Assembly: GCA_016930015.1 (NCBI GenBank)
Contig: JAFGHR010000078.1
Span: 1-47,761, forward strand
Direction of reading: 5' to 3'
DNA length: 47,761 nt
Source: Anaerolineae bacterium
GTDB taxonomy: Bacteria > Chloroflexota > Anaerolineae > Aggregatilineales > Aggregatilineaceae
Numbering within the stretch: the stretch's first letter is position 1; the number at the start of each line of letters is the position of its first letter. This document shows positions 19,501-27,669 of the stretch, piece after piece. The position numbers and the translations under genes were made by a program. Below the pieces are notes generated by a model, which saw only the letters and a program-made list of their open reading frames with translations, was not told where the DNA came from and searched no databases.

Positions 19501-19878
19501 GATCAGCGCCACGCCTACGAGTGTTGCCGCGCCCCACAAGCCGCGTTCAGCACGATCGCTGTCGGCGCTGAGCAGTGCCACCGCCGTCAATACGATGACC
19601 ATAGCGTTGACCGCGCGTTCCAGCGGCGGCAGAATCGCTTCGTCCGGTACGTCCGCGATCAGCGCGTAGAGCGCGCCGATACCCATCATGAGCCACGCCA
19701 GCACAACCCCGCCCAGCAGCAGCGTGTAGCGCCCGGCGGCGACTTCGGACGTGCCGCGCAACCGCTGGCTCAATGCCATGAGCATCGCGGACTGGCTGAT
19801 CGCGATCACAACCAGGAAGTACACCAGTTCGCCGGTGGGCTCGATAAACAAATTTAAAAAGTCAGGGGCGGAGTCCAT
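16516..19878 (-). CDS. Large membrane histidine-kinase-like protein without phosphoacceptor His
   Basis: 1120 aa. About seven hydrophobic segments fill residues 1-235, then a GAF-like domain (~270-430), a very long coiled coil (~440-850, heptads of Glu/Leu/Arg), a dimerisation helix pair (~870-935) and a GHKL ATPase domain (~965-1110). The H-box reads [15 protein letters not shown], with Gln (CAG, 17242-17244, residue 879) where the phosphorylated His belongs. The N-box (LLSNAYL), G1 (DQGGGIP) and G2 ([12 protein letters not shown]) all look usable. So ATP binding may persist while autophosphorylation on the standard site cannot. No response regulator is adjacent; the next gene is the LysM protein. 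TAAGGAG precedes the start. Confidence 0.88.
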   Translation of the reverse strand: MDSAPDFLNLFIEPTGELVYFLVVIAISQSAMLMALSQRLRGTSEVAAGRYTLLLGGVVLAWLMMGIGALYALIADVPDEAILPPLERAVNAMVIVLTAVALLSADSDRAERGLWGAATLVGVALIAFYAYSAHTWYSLADTEYFNEHDLGFIWTFVSGLLLIAAMALLLFHYGKTADIPLKLTFFIVLLAGYSYTLIQSRTDNLEEHSSGALRLAFLAGTPLIATVIYRLVINRLNVAIDEVSEYAEAVSRPFPSVRSDDARPAVTSGAYMSGTESMTLLTALGLMLENEDPDSIPRQIVVAVATVTRADITVLIAYDDEQWADVIAAYDHARKRDITGLAINLDQQPTVKRALEEKTQQVLHPDRNQDELVDLYTRLDISELGPAYIQPLTRSRQVVGGLIVALPFSDRDLQDNEITLLEGLGPIAARLLLLSQNAKQTRSAATGEAIQAIVEGAGTDSLDADSVLAARREMQQSLEMSQQQIAELSKMVRDLQVELDYERGRMAMLFDDSDQAMTISQRIEVLSDERQQLATERQRLSQALQEAQATLVSATSDRDEDVYASMIESLERERDELQVQKNKMERHLEDIRQAREQPVPEVLSEFLAELGEDKARLAAERNQLKNELDDVMAQLQSLGIEGGPLAVAKALGTLTEERKYYRTAAEKIAQERDLLLQERVELEERIAHESEREAQLVALEADIRRLATDREAIISQRDNLRNENEEMSKTREKWIQQRARMLGEITGLQAELEDVTFQLSQSNSKKADLQAARATLESERDRLIAEQTAIKTERDQLLARVEGNRELLEQLGTDGVGTLQSMIQDLTRERETLEARLAATEKEVELARHLHSRPPGGSTTQATSPIVPDNADVILSITQELRTPMSSIMGYTDLLLSESVGILGALQRQFIQRVQANINRLSNLLHDLISITALDSEAFQFEAVTIDMLEVVEDAITATGTQFREKGITLHMNLANDLPEVRADRDAMNQITMQLLSNAYLASPPDSEVTIAAQFVKDYVPPVDPEVVEVGPPADMIHIMITDQGGGIPPHEQRRVFGRFYRADNPLIEGVGDTGVGLSIAKALVEAHHGVIWLESVLGRGSTFHFAIPLTPPTTATEEV

Positions 19879-20263
19879 TCGTGCTCCTTAGGTCAACAGC
19901 CCATTTTTGTGTTAATTATGTTCAGTATAGCACGTTTGTGCGATAGGTGCCTGACTGATGCGCCGTGCTCACGCTACGGCTGGACCACTCCTTCATTAGG
20001 AATCGGTTTGTATTATACTCAGGCATCAACGATTGTGCATTTTGTGCTCGCTGCGCTTTTCGCGGCGGGCACCGGGAGCGCCAGCGCAAAAACAACTGGC
20101 ATATCCGGACGGGGCGCGGTACACTACGCACGGGTTGGATATGTCAGTTCGCAGCCTGCGGAACCGGTGCTGTTCCCCAGGCGAGACATAATAATACCCT
20201 GGGGGCCGTAGTGCCGGGTTATCCGGTAATGCTGGCCTTTTTTGGTCTTTTAAGGGGCTGGAT
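19879..20263. other. Intergenic region upstream of the Nudix gene
   Basis: 385 bp between divergent genes. It holds the kinase promoter near its left end and, around 20008-20018, a TATTATACTC stretch that could be a -10 for the Nudix gene, although that is far from its start. No RNA fold or small ORF with a ribosome site stands out. Confidence 0.4.
19924..19932 (-). promoter_or_regulatory. Extended -10 promoter of the kinase-like/LysM operon
   Basis: On the minus strand TGCTATACT matches TGnTATAAT with one change. It lies about 45 nt before the ATG at 19878. No clear -35, as is common for extended -10 promoters. Confidence 0.5.
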
Positions 20264-20833
20264 GTGGACGAAACAAGCGTGTTATCCGGGACACACCAAC
20301 GCCAGCGAAGCGATATCTGGCTGCGTTTGGCGCGGTTCTTGCGTCTTTTTCCGTGGAGCGGCGGCTTGATCGAACAGGTTTTCCGGCTGTGGCAGCCCCG
20401 GTTTACGGTAGGTGTGGTTGGCGTGCTGCTGGATCAGACCGGCGAGCGCGTGTTTTTGGTGGAGCATGTGTTTCATACACACAAGCCGTGGGGACTGCCG
20501 GGCGGATGGATCGATCGCCGGGAGGAACCCGCGCGAACGGCTGAACGCGAATTTTTGGAGGAAACCGGGCTGCGCGTGCGGGCCATACGCCCCTTGATCG
20601 TGCGGCTTGGCGACCGGCGGCGCGGGCATATGGATTTGGTGTATTTGATGGCATTCGAAAACAGTGAGCAGTCGGTCCAACTCAGTCGTGAACTGGTGAG
20701 CTATCGCTGGACGCCGTGTGACGCGCTACCGCCGTTGGCGGATTTTCACCTGGCGGGTATCCGTGCGGCACGTGAAGCGGTTGGTATCATGTCCGGCACG
20801 GCTCAACGGCAGGCGCCCACACCGACAACCTGA
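20264..20833 (+). CDS. Nudix hydrolase
   Basis: Hydrolyses a nucleoside diphosphate linked to another moiety; the substrate cannot be told from sequence. The complete Nudix box Gx5Ex7REUxEExGU is present as GWIDRREEPARTAEREFLEE followed by TGL (about residues 81-103). The upstream strand (TVGVVGVLLD... VFLVEHVF) and downstream YLMAF... YRWTPCDALPPL complete the fold. The GTG start at 20264 is preceded by AAGGGG at 7 nt; the overlapping ATG at 20262 is in another frame. About 40 extra N-terminal residues, amphipathic and basic, precede the domain. It is followed after 16 nt by the VanW/beta-lactamase-like gene, so co-transcribed. Confidence 0.88.
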   Translation: MDETSVLSGTHQRQRSDIWLRLARFLRLFPWSGGLIEQVFRLWQPRFTVGVVGVLLDQTGERVFLVEHVFHTHKPWGLPGGWIDRREEPARTAEREFLEETGLRVRAIRPLIVRLGDRRRGHMDLVYLMAFENSEQSVQLSRELVSYRWTPCDALPPLADFHLAGIRAAREAVGIMSGTAQRQAPTPTT

Positions 20834-20849
20834 AAGCGGAGGTTGCAGG

Positions 20850-22580
20850 ATGGATTACGGACGTTTAGGTGAACGGCAGCGGCTGACGCTGCCCTGGTTG
20901 GAGATCGTCTCCGCGCTGCTGCTGCTGGCTGCGATTCTGGTCACCATGATGGAATTGATCAGTTACAGCAACACCCAGGATTCACTTCAAACCGACCTGA
21001 CGGTCGCCGGAATTCAGGTTGGCGGCCTGGAACCTGACGGGGCGCGCGCGCGTTGGGAAGCCGTCTACCTGACGCAGCCCGTCGAGTTGATTTTCGAAGG
21101 CCATACGATCTTACTCCACCCGGAGGAGATCGGTTTCAGGACCTACAGCGAAAACATGCTGGCTGCTGCGCGTGCTCACAACAGCCGCGAGAAAGATTTT
21201 TGGGCGGGGTTCTGGAATTATTTATGGCGGCGCCCGGTGGCGGCGGCAAGTGTCCCGCTCGAAGCGGATTTTCCCGAAAGTGAACTGCGGCGTTATCTTG
21301 ATGACCTGGCGCAGCGTTACGATACCATGTCGGGTGAAGCCGGGTTTGACTTGAATACGCTTACATTCAGTACCGGCGCCGCCGGGAAACGACTGGATAT
21401 CGACGCGGCGATGGTCGAGATCAGCCGGGCGCTGTTCGAGCCGGAGCCGGAAAACCGCCGGATTTACCTGAACAGCATAGAGACGAGTGCCGCCGGGCGT
21501 AATATGGGCACGCTGCACCAGGCCGTACTGGACCTGATGAGCAGCCGGGGATTTGTCTACAACGGCGATCAAACGCTGGCGTCAGTGTACATCATGGACC
21601 TGGCAACCGGGGAAGAAGTCGCGATTCTGGCTGACGTGGCTCACAGCGCCGTCAGCACGATCAAAATCCCGATTATGATTAACATGTTTCGTGCTAACCT
21701 GCTGGTGGCTCCCGACACGGCGTATTTGTTGACCGAGTCGATCCTGTGCAGCAATAACTCCGCGTCCAACCTGCTGATGCAGATCGTCGGGGATGGAACG
21801 GACGTTGAGTCCATGCTGCGCGATGGGCTGAGCCAGGTATCGTGTACGGCGCAGGCGCTCGGTGCCGACCATACGTATATCAGCGCGCCGTTGTACGTGG
21901 CCGACCGCGCTTACGAATTCGAAGCCAGTGTATGCCGTCCCCGAACGGCAGCCAACACAACCTATTCCACAAATCCAGACCCGTATTCCCAGACGACGGC
22001 GGAAGACATGGGAATGCTGCTGTCTGAAATTTACGACTGCGCCAATCACGGCAGCGGCTTGCAGGCGTTGTATCCCGAAGACATCACACAAACCGAGTGC
22101 CAGCAAATGCTGGAAGTGCTCAGCGGGAACCACATCGATCGCCTGCTGGAACTGGGACTGCCGGAAGGCACGCGTATATCGCACAAAAACGGCTGGGGGC
22201 CGGAAACATCCGGTGACGCGGGGATCGTCTTTTCGCCAGGCGGGGATTACATTGTTGTAGTTTACACCTGGGAGCGCGACCTGGATGGTAACAACCTGCC
22301 GACGCTGGCCAGTTGGGAACTGATCGAGGAGATCAGCCGCCTGACGTACAACTACTTTAACGCCGACGCCCCGTTATACGAGCGCCGGGAGCCGATCAAC
22401 GTCTTCGGCGCGATCGATTGTGTGACCGTGATGTCGCCGGAGCTGGTGAATCTGAATGATATTGACGCTAACCGCGTTGACGCCAACGGTGATCCGCTGC
22501 CGGATGCGTGTTACGGCGGCGCGATTCACTTCAACGCGGACACGGGCACGTGTAAGGCGTGGGATAACTGGGGGCAGTAG
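20850..22580 (+). CDS. VanW-like plus class A beta-lactamase-fold serine hydrolase
   Basis: A 576-aa membrane-anchored protein facing outward. Start 20850 has GGAGG 8 nt upstream. One membrane segment (~17-40) is followed by a YoaR/VanW-type peptidoglycan-binding region (IQVGGLEPDGARARW..., HPEEIGFR) and then a penicillin-recognising fold: SxxK as STIK (Ser269, Lys272), SxN as SNN (301-303), and the KTG-equivalent KNG (446-448). The order and spacing fit class A beta-lactamases and related transpeptidase-like hydrolases. SNN for SDN and KNG for KTG make true beta-lactamase activity uncertain; an envelope hydrolase acting near peptidoglycan is as likely. The C-terminal ~70 residues contain paired Cys (IDCVTVM, DACYGG, GTCKAW). 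Confidence 0.83.
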   Translation: MDYGRLGERQRLTLPWLEIVSALLLLAAILVTMMELISYSNTQDSLQTDLTVAGIQVGGLEPDGARARWEAVYLTQPVELIFEGHTILLHPEEIGFRTYSENMLAAARAHNSREKDFWAGFWNYLWRRPVAAASVPLEADFPESELRRYLDDLAQRYDTMSGEAGFDLNTLTFSTGAAGKRLDIDAAMVEISRALFEPEPENRRIYLNSIETSAAGRNMGTLHQAVLDLMSSRGFVYNGDQTLASVYIMDLATGEEVAILADVAHSAVSTIKIPIMINMFRANLLVAPDTAYLLTESILCSNNSASNLLMQIVGDGTDVESMLRDGLSQVSCTAQALGADHTYISAPLYVADRAYEFEASVCRPRTAANTTYSTNPDPYSQTTAEDMGMLLSEIYDCANHGSGLQALYPEDITQTECQQMLEVLSGNHIDRLLELGLPEGTRISHKNGWGPETSGDAGIVFSPGGDYIVVVYTWERDLDGNNLPTLASWELIEEISRLTYNYFNADAPLYERREPINVFGAIDCVTVMSPELVNLNDIDANRVDANGDPLPDACYGGAIHFNADTGTCKAWDNWGQ

Positions 22581-22670
22581 GCGGGTGCACCGTGAATACG
22601 GGCGCTGTCCAACTTTCGGAGCGCGCCGCTTGACACAGAGACGCGTTCACCGGACAATACAGTTGCCAGT

Positions 22671-22775
22671 CAGGTGACTAGGGTTCCGCTGACGATGATC
22701 AGGTCTGGACCGAGCGTCACAGAAGCCGTGAATGCGGCGCGGTACCTGAACGGATAAAAGCCTTGAGGGGTAGGT
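22671..22775 (+). ncRNA. ykkC-class riboswitch aptamer (probably guanidine-I)
   Basis: The leader carries the hallmark ykkC strings CTAGGGTTCCG (22678-22688), GGACCGAG (22706-22713) and CGGATAAAAGCC (22751-22762). CAGGT (22671-22675) pairs with ACCTG (22744-22748) to close the main helix. Inside it CTGA/TCAG and GCCG/CGGC form two hairpins. The 3' arm runs into a terminator hairpin. The known ykkC class 1 ligand is guanidine; class 2 members bind ppGpp, PRPP or nucleotides, and I cannot settle the subclass by eye. The transporter downstream favours guanidine export. Confidence 0.85.
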
Positions 22776-22809
22776 TGGCGTGTAGTGCAGCACGTCCCTA
22801 ACCCTTTTT
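22766..22809 (+). terminator. Riboswitch-controlled intrinsic terminator
   Basis: AGGGGTAGG (22766-22774) pairs with CCTAACCCT (22797-22805) with one mismatch. CGTG/CACG (22779-22782, 22791-22794) extends the hairpin inside. TTTTT follows (22805-22809). Its left arm overlaps the 3' end of the aptamer, so folding of the ligand-bound aptamer would block it: an ON switch for the transporter gene 29 nt further on. Confidence 0.8.
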
Positions 22810-22837
22810 GATTCCGGCTTTCGCCCGTGGAGGAAAT

Positions 22838-23764
22838 ATGATGATTACCCGGCTGTCCCCGCACATCCGCGCCGTCCTGCTGGCGCTGTTCGTGACGTTT
22901 CTGTGGTCTACGTCGTGGGTGTTGATCAAAATCGGCCTGGATGATGTACCGGCTCTGACGTTCGCGGGGCTGCGATATACGCTGGCGTTTGTGTGTTTGC
23001 TCCCGTTTGCGGTGCGTTCCGGCGATCTGGCGCCGCTGCGGTCGGCGTCACGGGCGGCGTGGGGTCGCTTGCTGCTGTTGGGCGTGTTGTTCTACGCGGT
23101 AACGCAGGGGGCGCAGTTCCTGAGCCTGTCCTACCTGCCTGCCATAACAACCAGCCTGCTGCTGAGTTTTACCACGATCCTGGTAGCGCTGCTGGGGATC
23201 GGGCTGCTGGGCGAACAGCCGACCGTGTTACAGTGGGGCGGCACCGGGCTGTACCTGGCCGGTGTGATGGTGTATTTTTACCCGTCCGTTATGCCCAGCG
23301 GAAAAACGATCGGGCTGATCGTGGCCGTGATCGGCGTGGCGGCGAATGCGCTGTCGTCCGTGTTGGGACGTTATGTGAACCGGGATGCAACGCTGTCGCC
23401 GCTGGCGGTGACCGTCGTCAGCATGGGGATCGGCTCGGTGATCCTGCTGGTGGGGGGTGTGCTGGTGCAAGGACTGCCCACCCTCAGCCTGCAAACCTGG
23501 CTGATCGTGGCCTGGCTGGCTGTGATAAACAGCGCGCTGGCCTACACGCTGTGGAACCGTACCCTGCGCGTGCTGTCGGCCATGGAATCGAGCATCATCA
23601 ATAACACGATGACGTTTCAGATCGCGCTGCTGGCGTGGTTGTTCCTGGACGAACATCTGAATTGGCGGCAGGTGATCGGGATGGGGCTGGCGGTGGTGGG
23701 GACGCTGGTCATCCAGGTGCGCCGGGGTAACAGCCTGATCAGGTCTGATCAGGTAGATGCTTGA
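22838..23764 (+). CDS. EamA/DMT-family transporter under riboswitch control
   Basis: About 308 aa with ten predicted transmembrane helices and the internal duplication of the drug/metabolite transporter (EamA) family: FLWSTSWVLIKIGLDDVPAL opens repeat 1, and NNTMTFQIALLAWLFLDEHL closes repeat 2 with the usual Glu/His. The start at 22838 or 22841 (MMITRL) follows GGAGGAA. Substrate is not readable from the protein, but the ykkC leader suggests export of guanidine or a related cation; the usual partner of that riboswitch is a small SMR pump, so an EamA pump here would be a variation. Its last 26 nt overlap the convergent PP2C gene. Confidence 0.88.
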   Translation: MMITRLSPHIRAVLLALFVTFLWSTSWVLIKIGLDDVPALTFAGLRYTLAFVCLLPFAVRSGDLAPLRSASRAAWGRLLLLGVLFYAVTQGAQFLSLSYLPAITTSLLLSFTTILVALLGIGLLGEQPTVLQWGGTGLYLAGVMVYFYPSVMPSGKTIGLIVAVIGVAANALSSVLGRYVNRDATLSPLAVTVVSMGIGSVILLVGGVLVQGLPTLSLQTWLIVAWLAVINSALAYTLWNRTLRVLSAMESSIINNTMTFQIALLAWLFLDEHLNWRQVIGMGLAVVGTLVIQVRRGNSLIRSDQVDA

Positions 23765-26700
23765 GCACGATCAGCGTCAAATCGTCAAATTGAGGTTCTC
23801 CGGCGGCGAACGTATCGACGGCTTTCAGAATCCCGTCGGCAATGGCCTGGGCGGCCCGGTGGCGCAGGCTGGTAGCGGTCGCTTGCAGGCCGATGACACT
23901 GAATTCTGTCTGGTCGGAGCGGATCGCTTCGGTCACGCCGTCGGTGTACACGACCAACACATCGCCCGCGTTGAGCGTCACATCGTTGCTGTTCAGCGTG
24001 ATCGTGGGGATCACGCCTAACGCGATTCCGCGCGATATCAGTTGTTCGACCGTACCGTCGGCGCGCACGACCAGCGGCGGGTTATGACCGGCGCTGCTGA
24101 AATCAATATGGCCGGTGCGGGTATCCCAGATGCCGTACCACAGCGTCACAAACAGGTCGGAGCGCGTATCCCGCAGCAGCAGTTCATTCACGCGCAGCAG
24201 CACATCCTTCGCGGAACGATTGGGATTGGTGCCAACCGCGCGCAGCAGTGTGCGCGACAGCGCCATGAATAACGCGGCTGGAACCCCTTTGTCGGCTACG
24301 TCTGCCACGACCAGCGCGTAGTGATGTTCATCGATCTGAAACACGTCGTAGAAGTCGCCGCCAACCTGTCGGGCGGCGCGGTAAAACGCGGCCAGCTCCC
24401 AGCCAGGCACCGTCGGAAACGTTTCGGGTAAAAAACTGGTCTGGATGCCGCGCGCGACTTCGAGTTCACGTTCGATCCGTTCGGAGGCGGTGGCTTCTTG
24501 CAGCAGCCGGGCATTTTCAAGCGCGAGCGCAGTTTGATGCGCGATCCCGCTCAGAATGTTCAGCCGGCGCTGGTCGATGGTGCCGCCAAGCGCGGGATGA
24601 TCGACCAGCATGGCGCCGACAAGGTGGCCCCTGGCGTTTAGCGGCAGGCCCAGCAGCGCCGGGCTTTCGAACAGCCGGTTCAGGATCGGCGGCAGATCAC
24701 AATTTGTGCCGACGCCGCACGCTGCCGGTTCGGCAATTTCGGTCAGCCGGTCAAAAAACACGCCATCATTTTTCGAAAATAGAAGGCCGGAAAACGCTTT
24801 TTTGTTCTCAGGTGTTAACCCCCAGGCTGGCCCGCCGGAAAAACATTCCTGGTCGGTGTTCCACTTCATGATCCCGCAGCGTTCAATGCCCACCAACAGC
24901 GGAGTCAGCCGCACGACGGTTTCCAGGCTTTGAATGGGATCGATGTGTGTGTTGACGGCTTCGGCCACCTGGAGCAGGGCCGTCGATACCCAGGCTTCTT
25001 CTTGCTGGGCGGCAAATAACTGGGCGCTTTCGATGGCGAGCGCCGCCTGGTTCGCGATGCCGCTGACCAGTTCAATTTTGCGGTCGGTCATGGGTTCGGT
25101 ATCGTCGCTCTGGCCGATCAGCAGCAGCCCCATCAGGTCGCCTTTGGCAAACAGCGGCAGCATAACGCCCTGGCCGATGCTGATCGTAACCGGCGTGTCG
25201 GCAGGCTGAACGGTCGCGCCGTTGAGCAGCACCGGCTCGCCTGCCTGTTTGAGCTGGGCCAGCGGCGGCCAGGACAGCGGGGTCAGGATGTAGCCGGTCA
25301 GCGCCGAGGCGATCTCGGCGGTTGTGCCTGCGATCTCAACCACGCGGAAACTGTCGGGATTATCGGCGAGCAGCACGGCGCTCCATTCAACGCCGACCAG
25401 CAGCGGCGTGATCCGCGCTACCGTGCTCAACACCTCGTCGAGTGTGTTCGCGCGGGCGGTCGCCTCGGCCACCTGGAGCAGGGCATTCGATACCCAGGCT
25501 TCTTCACGCTGGGCCATATACAGTTGGGCGTTGGTGATGGCGATCGCGGCCTGGTTGGCAAACGTGCTGATGATCTCGTTGTCTTCCGGTGAAAAATCGT
25601 CCGGCCCGGTGCGGGCCAGCAGCAGGTAGCCGATCGATTCACCGCTGACCTGGAGCGGGGCGATAATCGGCTCCGCGCCGGATGTGCCATTTGTGCTGTC
25701 GGCGGGGTCGGGCTGGCTGGCCTGATTTAACAATGTGGTCAGGCGTGTTGTAGAGGCCTCTTCAACCGGGATAACGTGATCCCAGATCGCGTTATCCTCA
25801 TCGACAATATGCCCGCGCGCGCAGCCGGTAAGATACACGTCGTTGTCCGAATCACGCAGCAGAATCAAACCCACGCTGTAATCGACCACGCGTTCCAGGC
25901 CGACCAGGATGCCGTCAATCACGCTGTTCAGGTCCAGCGACGAGGCTAACACGGTGCTGAGTTCGCGCAGCGTTTCAGACAACATGCGGCGGCGTGATTC
26001 ATTGGCAAACAGGCTGGCGTTGCGCAGTGCGATCGCGATCGTGTCGGCCAGGGCTTGAATCAACATCACGTCATCTTCAGAAAAAGCGTCCACCTCGGTA
26101 GATTGGATATCGAAAACGCCTAACACATGTGATCCCATGCGGATCGGAACCGTCATTTCGCTTTGTGTGTCTTCGACGCCGGGGCCGATGATGTACCACT
26201 CGTCTTGCTGGGTGTTGCCGCTCAAGCGCGGCTGACCTTCACGCGCGACCCAGGGGATAATGCCGTTGCTGTTGATGCCATATGACAGGTTTTCGAGCGC
26301 CCAGCGCCCGCTGTGTACGCCGCTGCCGCTGCGAAATACCAGCCGGTCACCGACACGCAAAAACAGGTGTACGCGGTCATACCCCAGGTGATCGGTCACC
26401 AGGTCAACCACTTCGTCCAGCAGGTCGTCAATGTCCAGAATCGATACCAACGCGCGGGCGACTTCGGTCATGGCGGTAATGCGTTCGGTCTGGCGGCGTT
26501 CGGTATCGTAGGTTTGCGCTTCCTGGATCGCCAGGGCAAGCTGACCGGCCAGCGTTTCGAGCATAAAACTATCGCGGCTGTCAAACGCATCAATCCGGTT
26601 GCTCTGTACATCCAACGCGCCCAAAACCTGGCCCTGCGCGACGAGTGGCACGCAGATTTCAGAGCGGGTGGCGTCCAGTATCGCGGTGGGCAAAAACCGT

Positions 26701-27644
26701 TCTTCTTCGCTCACGTTGGATGCCTGGGCAGGTTTTAGATTCTTGACCGTCCACCCGACCATGCCCTGCCCAACAGCGACGATCAGATCGCCGGGGTTTA
26801 ACGCGTCGTGACTGCTGGCCTTCAGGCGGATGGTGGTGGTTTTGTCGTCCACGATAAAAATGTTGACGGCATAATAGCCGAATGCCTCTTGAATCAGGGT
26901 CACGATCTGGCGGAACAGGTCGGGCAGCGGTTGGGTTGCCGTGATCTGGCGTGACACGTCGTTGATCAGGCGGAGCTGGCGTGCCTGTTCTTGAGTCGCT
27001 TCGAAGGTTTGCGCGTTGCGGATCGCGCCGGATGCCTGGTTGGCCAGCAGGGTCAACAAATGCATGTCTTCGTCGGAAAAACTGTTGGGCTGGCTGCTTT
27101 GTACCGCGATCAGCCCCAACACCGTCCCGGCGGATATCATCGGTGCAAAAATCGCGGCGCGTGATGGGTGGTTGGTGAAGTGGGTGGGCTTGGCCGGGAG
27201 CGTGTCCCATTCTTGCTGGAAGTCGTGCACCAACAGGCCGCTGCCGGTGCGGCGTACCCAGCCGATAACGCCGTCGTTGGCGCCGCCGGTGAAACGGTTG
27301 GACGGGAGTCGTTCGGCATCTTGCAGCCAGACGGTGATCAGGTAGTCGTCGCCGTCAAACAAGCCGATCTGAAAATTGCGCGTGTCTACAATACGCGTGG
27401 CCTGCTGGTAGACGACCTCGCACAGTGAGTCAACTCTGAGTTGTACGCTGAGGATCGCGTTGCCGACACCGGCCAGGATGTCGAGTTCCGGGGTCAGCCG
27501 TTCGGTAGATGCGAGCTGGTGGCCGCGCTGCCGCCCACGCCAATAACCCACGAGCAGCCCGGCGCTCGCACCAGCAACCGCAAGGATGGCTCCCACTACC
27601 ATAACCAGGATTAACGTGGTATCCACGGTGAGTGCATACCTCAC
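23739..27644 (-). CDS. Membrane-anchored six-GAF PP2C (SpoIIE/RsbU-type) phosphatase
   Basis: 1301 aa. One N-terminal membrane helix (~10-34), six successive GAF-like sensor domains (about 45-215, 215-385, 390-560, 565-725, 730-895, 900-1070, each ending in a helix like NQAALAIESAQLF), then a PPM phosphatase domain (~1075-1301) with metal-binding Asp in VGGDFYDVF, VVADVADKG and the final DDLTLIVL. Such enzymes dephosphorylate STAS anti-anti-sigma proteins. The three genes before it encode exactly the expected partners. The start is uncertain: GTG 27644, or GTG 27626 which has a better spaced GAGG. GAF 6 has a CGVGTNC pair that could bind a metal or sense redox. The phosphatase call is firm; the input signals are unknown. 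Confidence 0.9.
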   Translation of the reverse strand: MRYALTVDTTLILVMVVGAILAVAGASAGLLVGYWRGRQRGHQLASTERLTPELDILAGVGNAILSVQLRVDSLCEVVYQQATRIVDTRNFQIGLFDGDDYLITVWLQDAERLPSNRFTGGANDGVIGWVRRTGSGLLVHDFQQEWDTLPAKPTHFTNHPSRAAIFAPMISAGTVLGLIAVQSSQPNSFSDEDMHLLTLLANQASGAIRNAQTFEATQEQARQLRLINDVSRQITATQPLPDLFRQIVTLIQEAFGYYAVNIFIVDDKTTTIRLKASSHDALNPGDLIVAVGQGMVGWTVKNLKPAQASNVSEEERFLPTAILDATRSEICVPLVAQGQVLGALDVQSNRIDAFDSRDSFMLETLAGQLALAIQEAQTYDTERRQTERITAMTEVARALVSILDIDDLLDEVVDLVTDHLGYDRVHLFLRVGDRLVFRSGSGVHSGRWALENLSYGINSNGIIPWVAREGQPRLSGNTQQDEWYIIGPGVEDTQSEMTVPIRMGSHVLGVFDIQSTEVDAFSEDDVMLIQALADTIAIALRNASLFANESRRRMLSETLRELSTVLASSLDLNSVIDGILVGLERVVDYSVGLILLRDSDNDVYLTGCARGHIVDEDNAIWDHVIPVEEASTTRLTTLLNQASQPDPADSTNGTSGAEPIIAPLQVSGESIGYLLLARTGPDDFSPEDNEIISTFANQAAIAITNAQLYMAQREEAWVSNALLQVAEATARANTLDEVLSTVARITPLLVGVEWSAVLLADNPDSFRVVEIAGTTAEIASALTGYILTPLSWPPLAQLKQAGEPVLLNGATVQPADTPVTISIGQGVMLPLFAKGDLMGLLLIGQSDDTEPMTDRKIELVSGIANQAALAIESAQLFAAQQEEAWVSTALLQVAEAVNTHIDPIQSLETVVRLTPLLVGIERCGIMKWNTDQECFSGGPAWGLTPENKKAFSGLLFSKNDGVFFDRLTEIAEPAACGVGTNCDLPPILNRLFESPALLGLPLNARGHLVGAMLVDHPALGGTIDQRRLNILSGIAHQTALALENARLLQEATASERIERELEVARGIQTSFLPETFPTVPGWELAAFYRAARQVGGDFYDVFQIDEHHYALVVADVADKGVPAALFMALSRTLLRAVGTNPNRSAKDVLLRVNELLLRDTRSDLFVTLWYGIWDTRTGHIDFSSAGHNPPLVVRADGTVEQLISRGIALGVIPTITLNSNDVTLNAGDVLVVYTDGVTEAIRSDQTEFSVIGLQATATSLRHRAAQAIADGILKAVDTFAAGEPQFDDLTLIVLKHLPDQT

Positions 27645-27669
27645 TTTTTGGAGATGAGCGGGCTTTGGG

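Noticed and set aside
20279..20294. A second copy of the Clp-leader palindrome (TGTTATCCGGGACACA)
   Set aside because: It is imperfect, has changed spacing and lies inside the Nudix coding region, so the likeness is probably chance.
19965..20369. A small protein upstream of or overlapping the Nudix gene
   Set aside because: No ribosome site and no recognisable domain; it overlaps the well supported Nudix frame.
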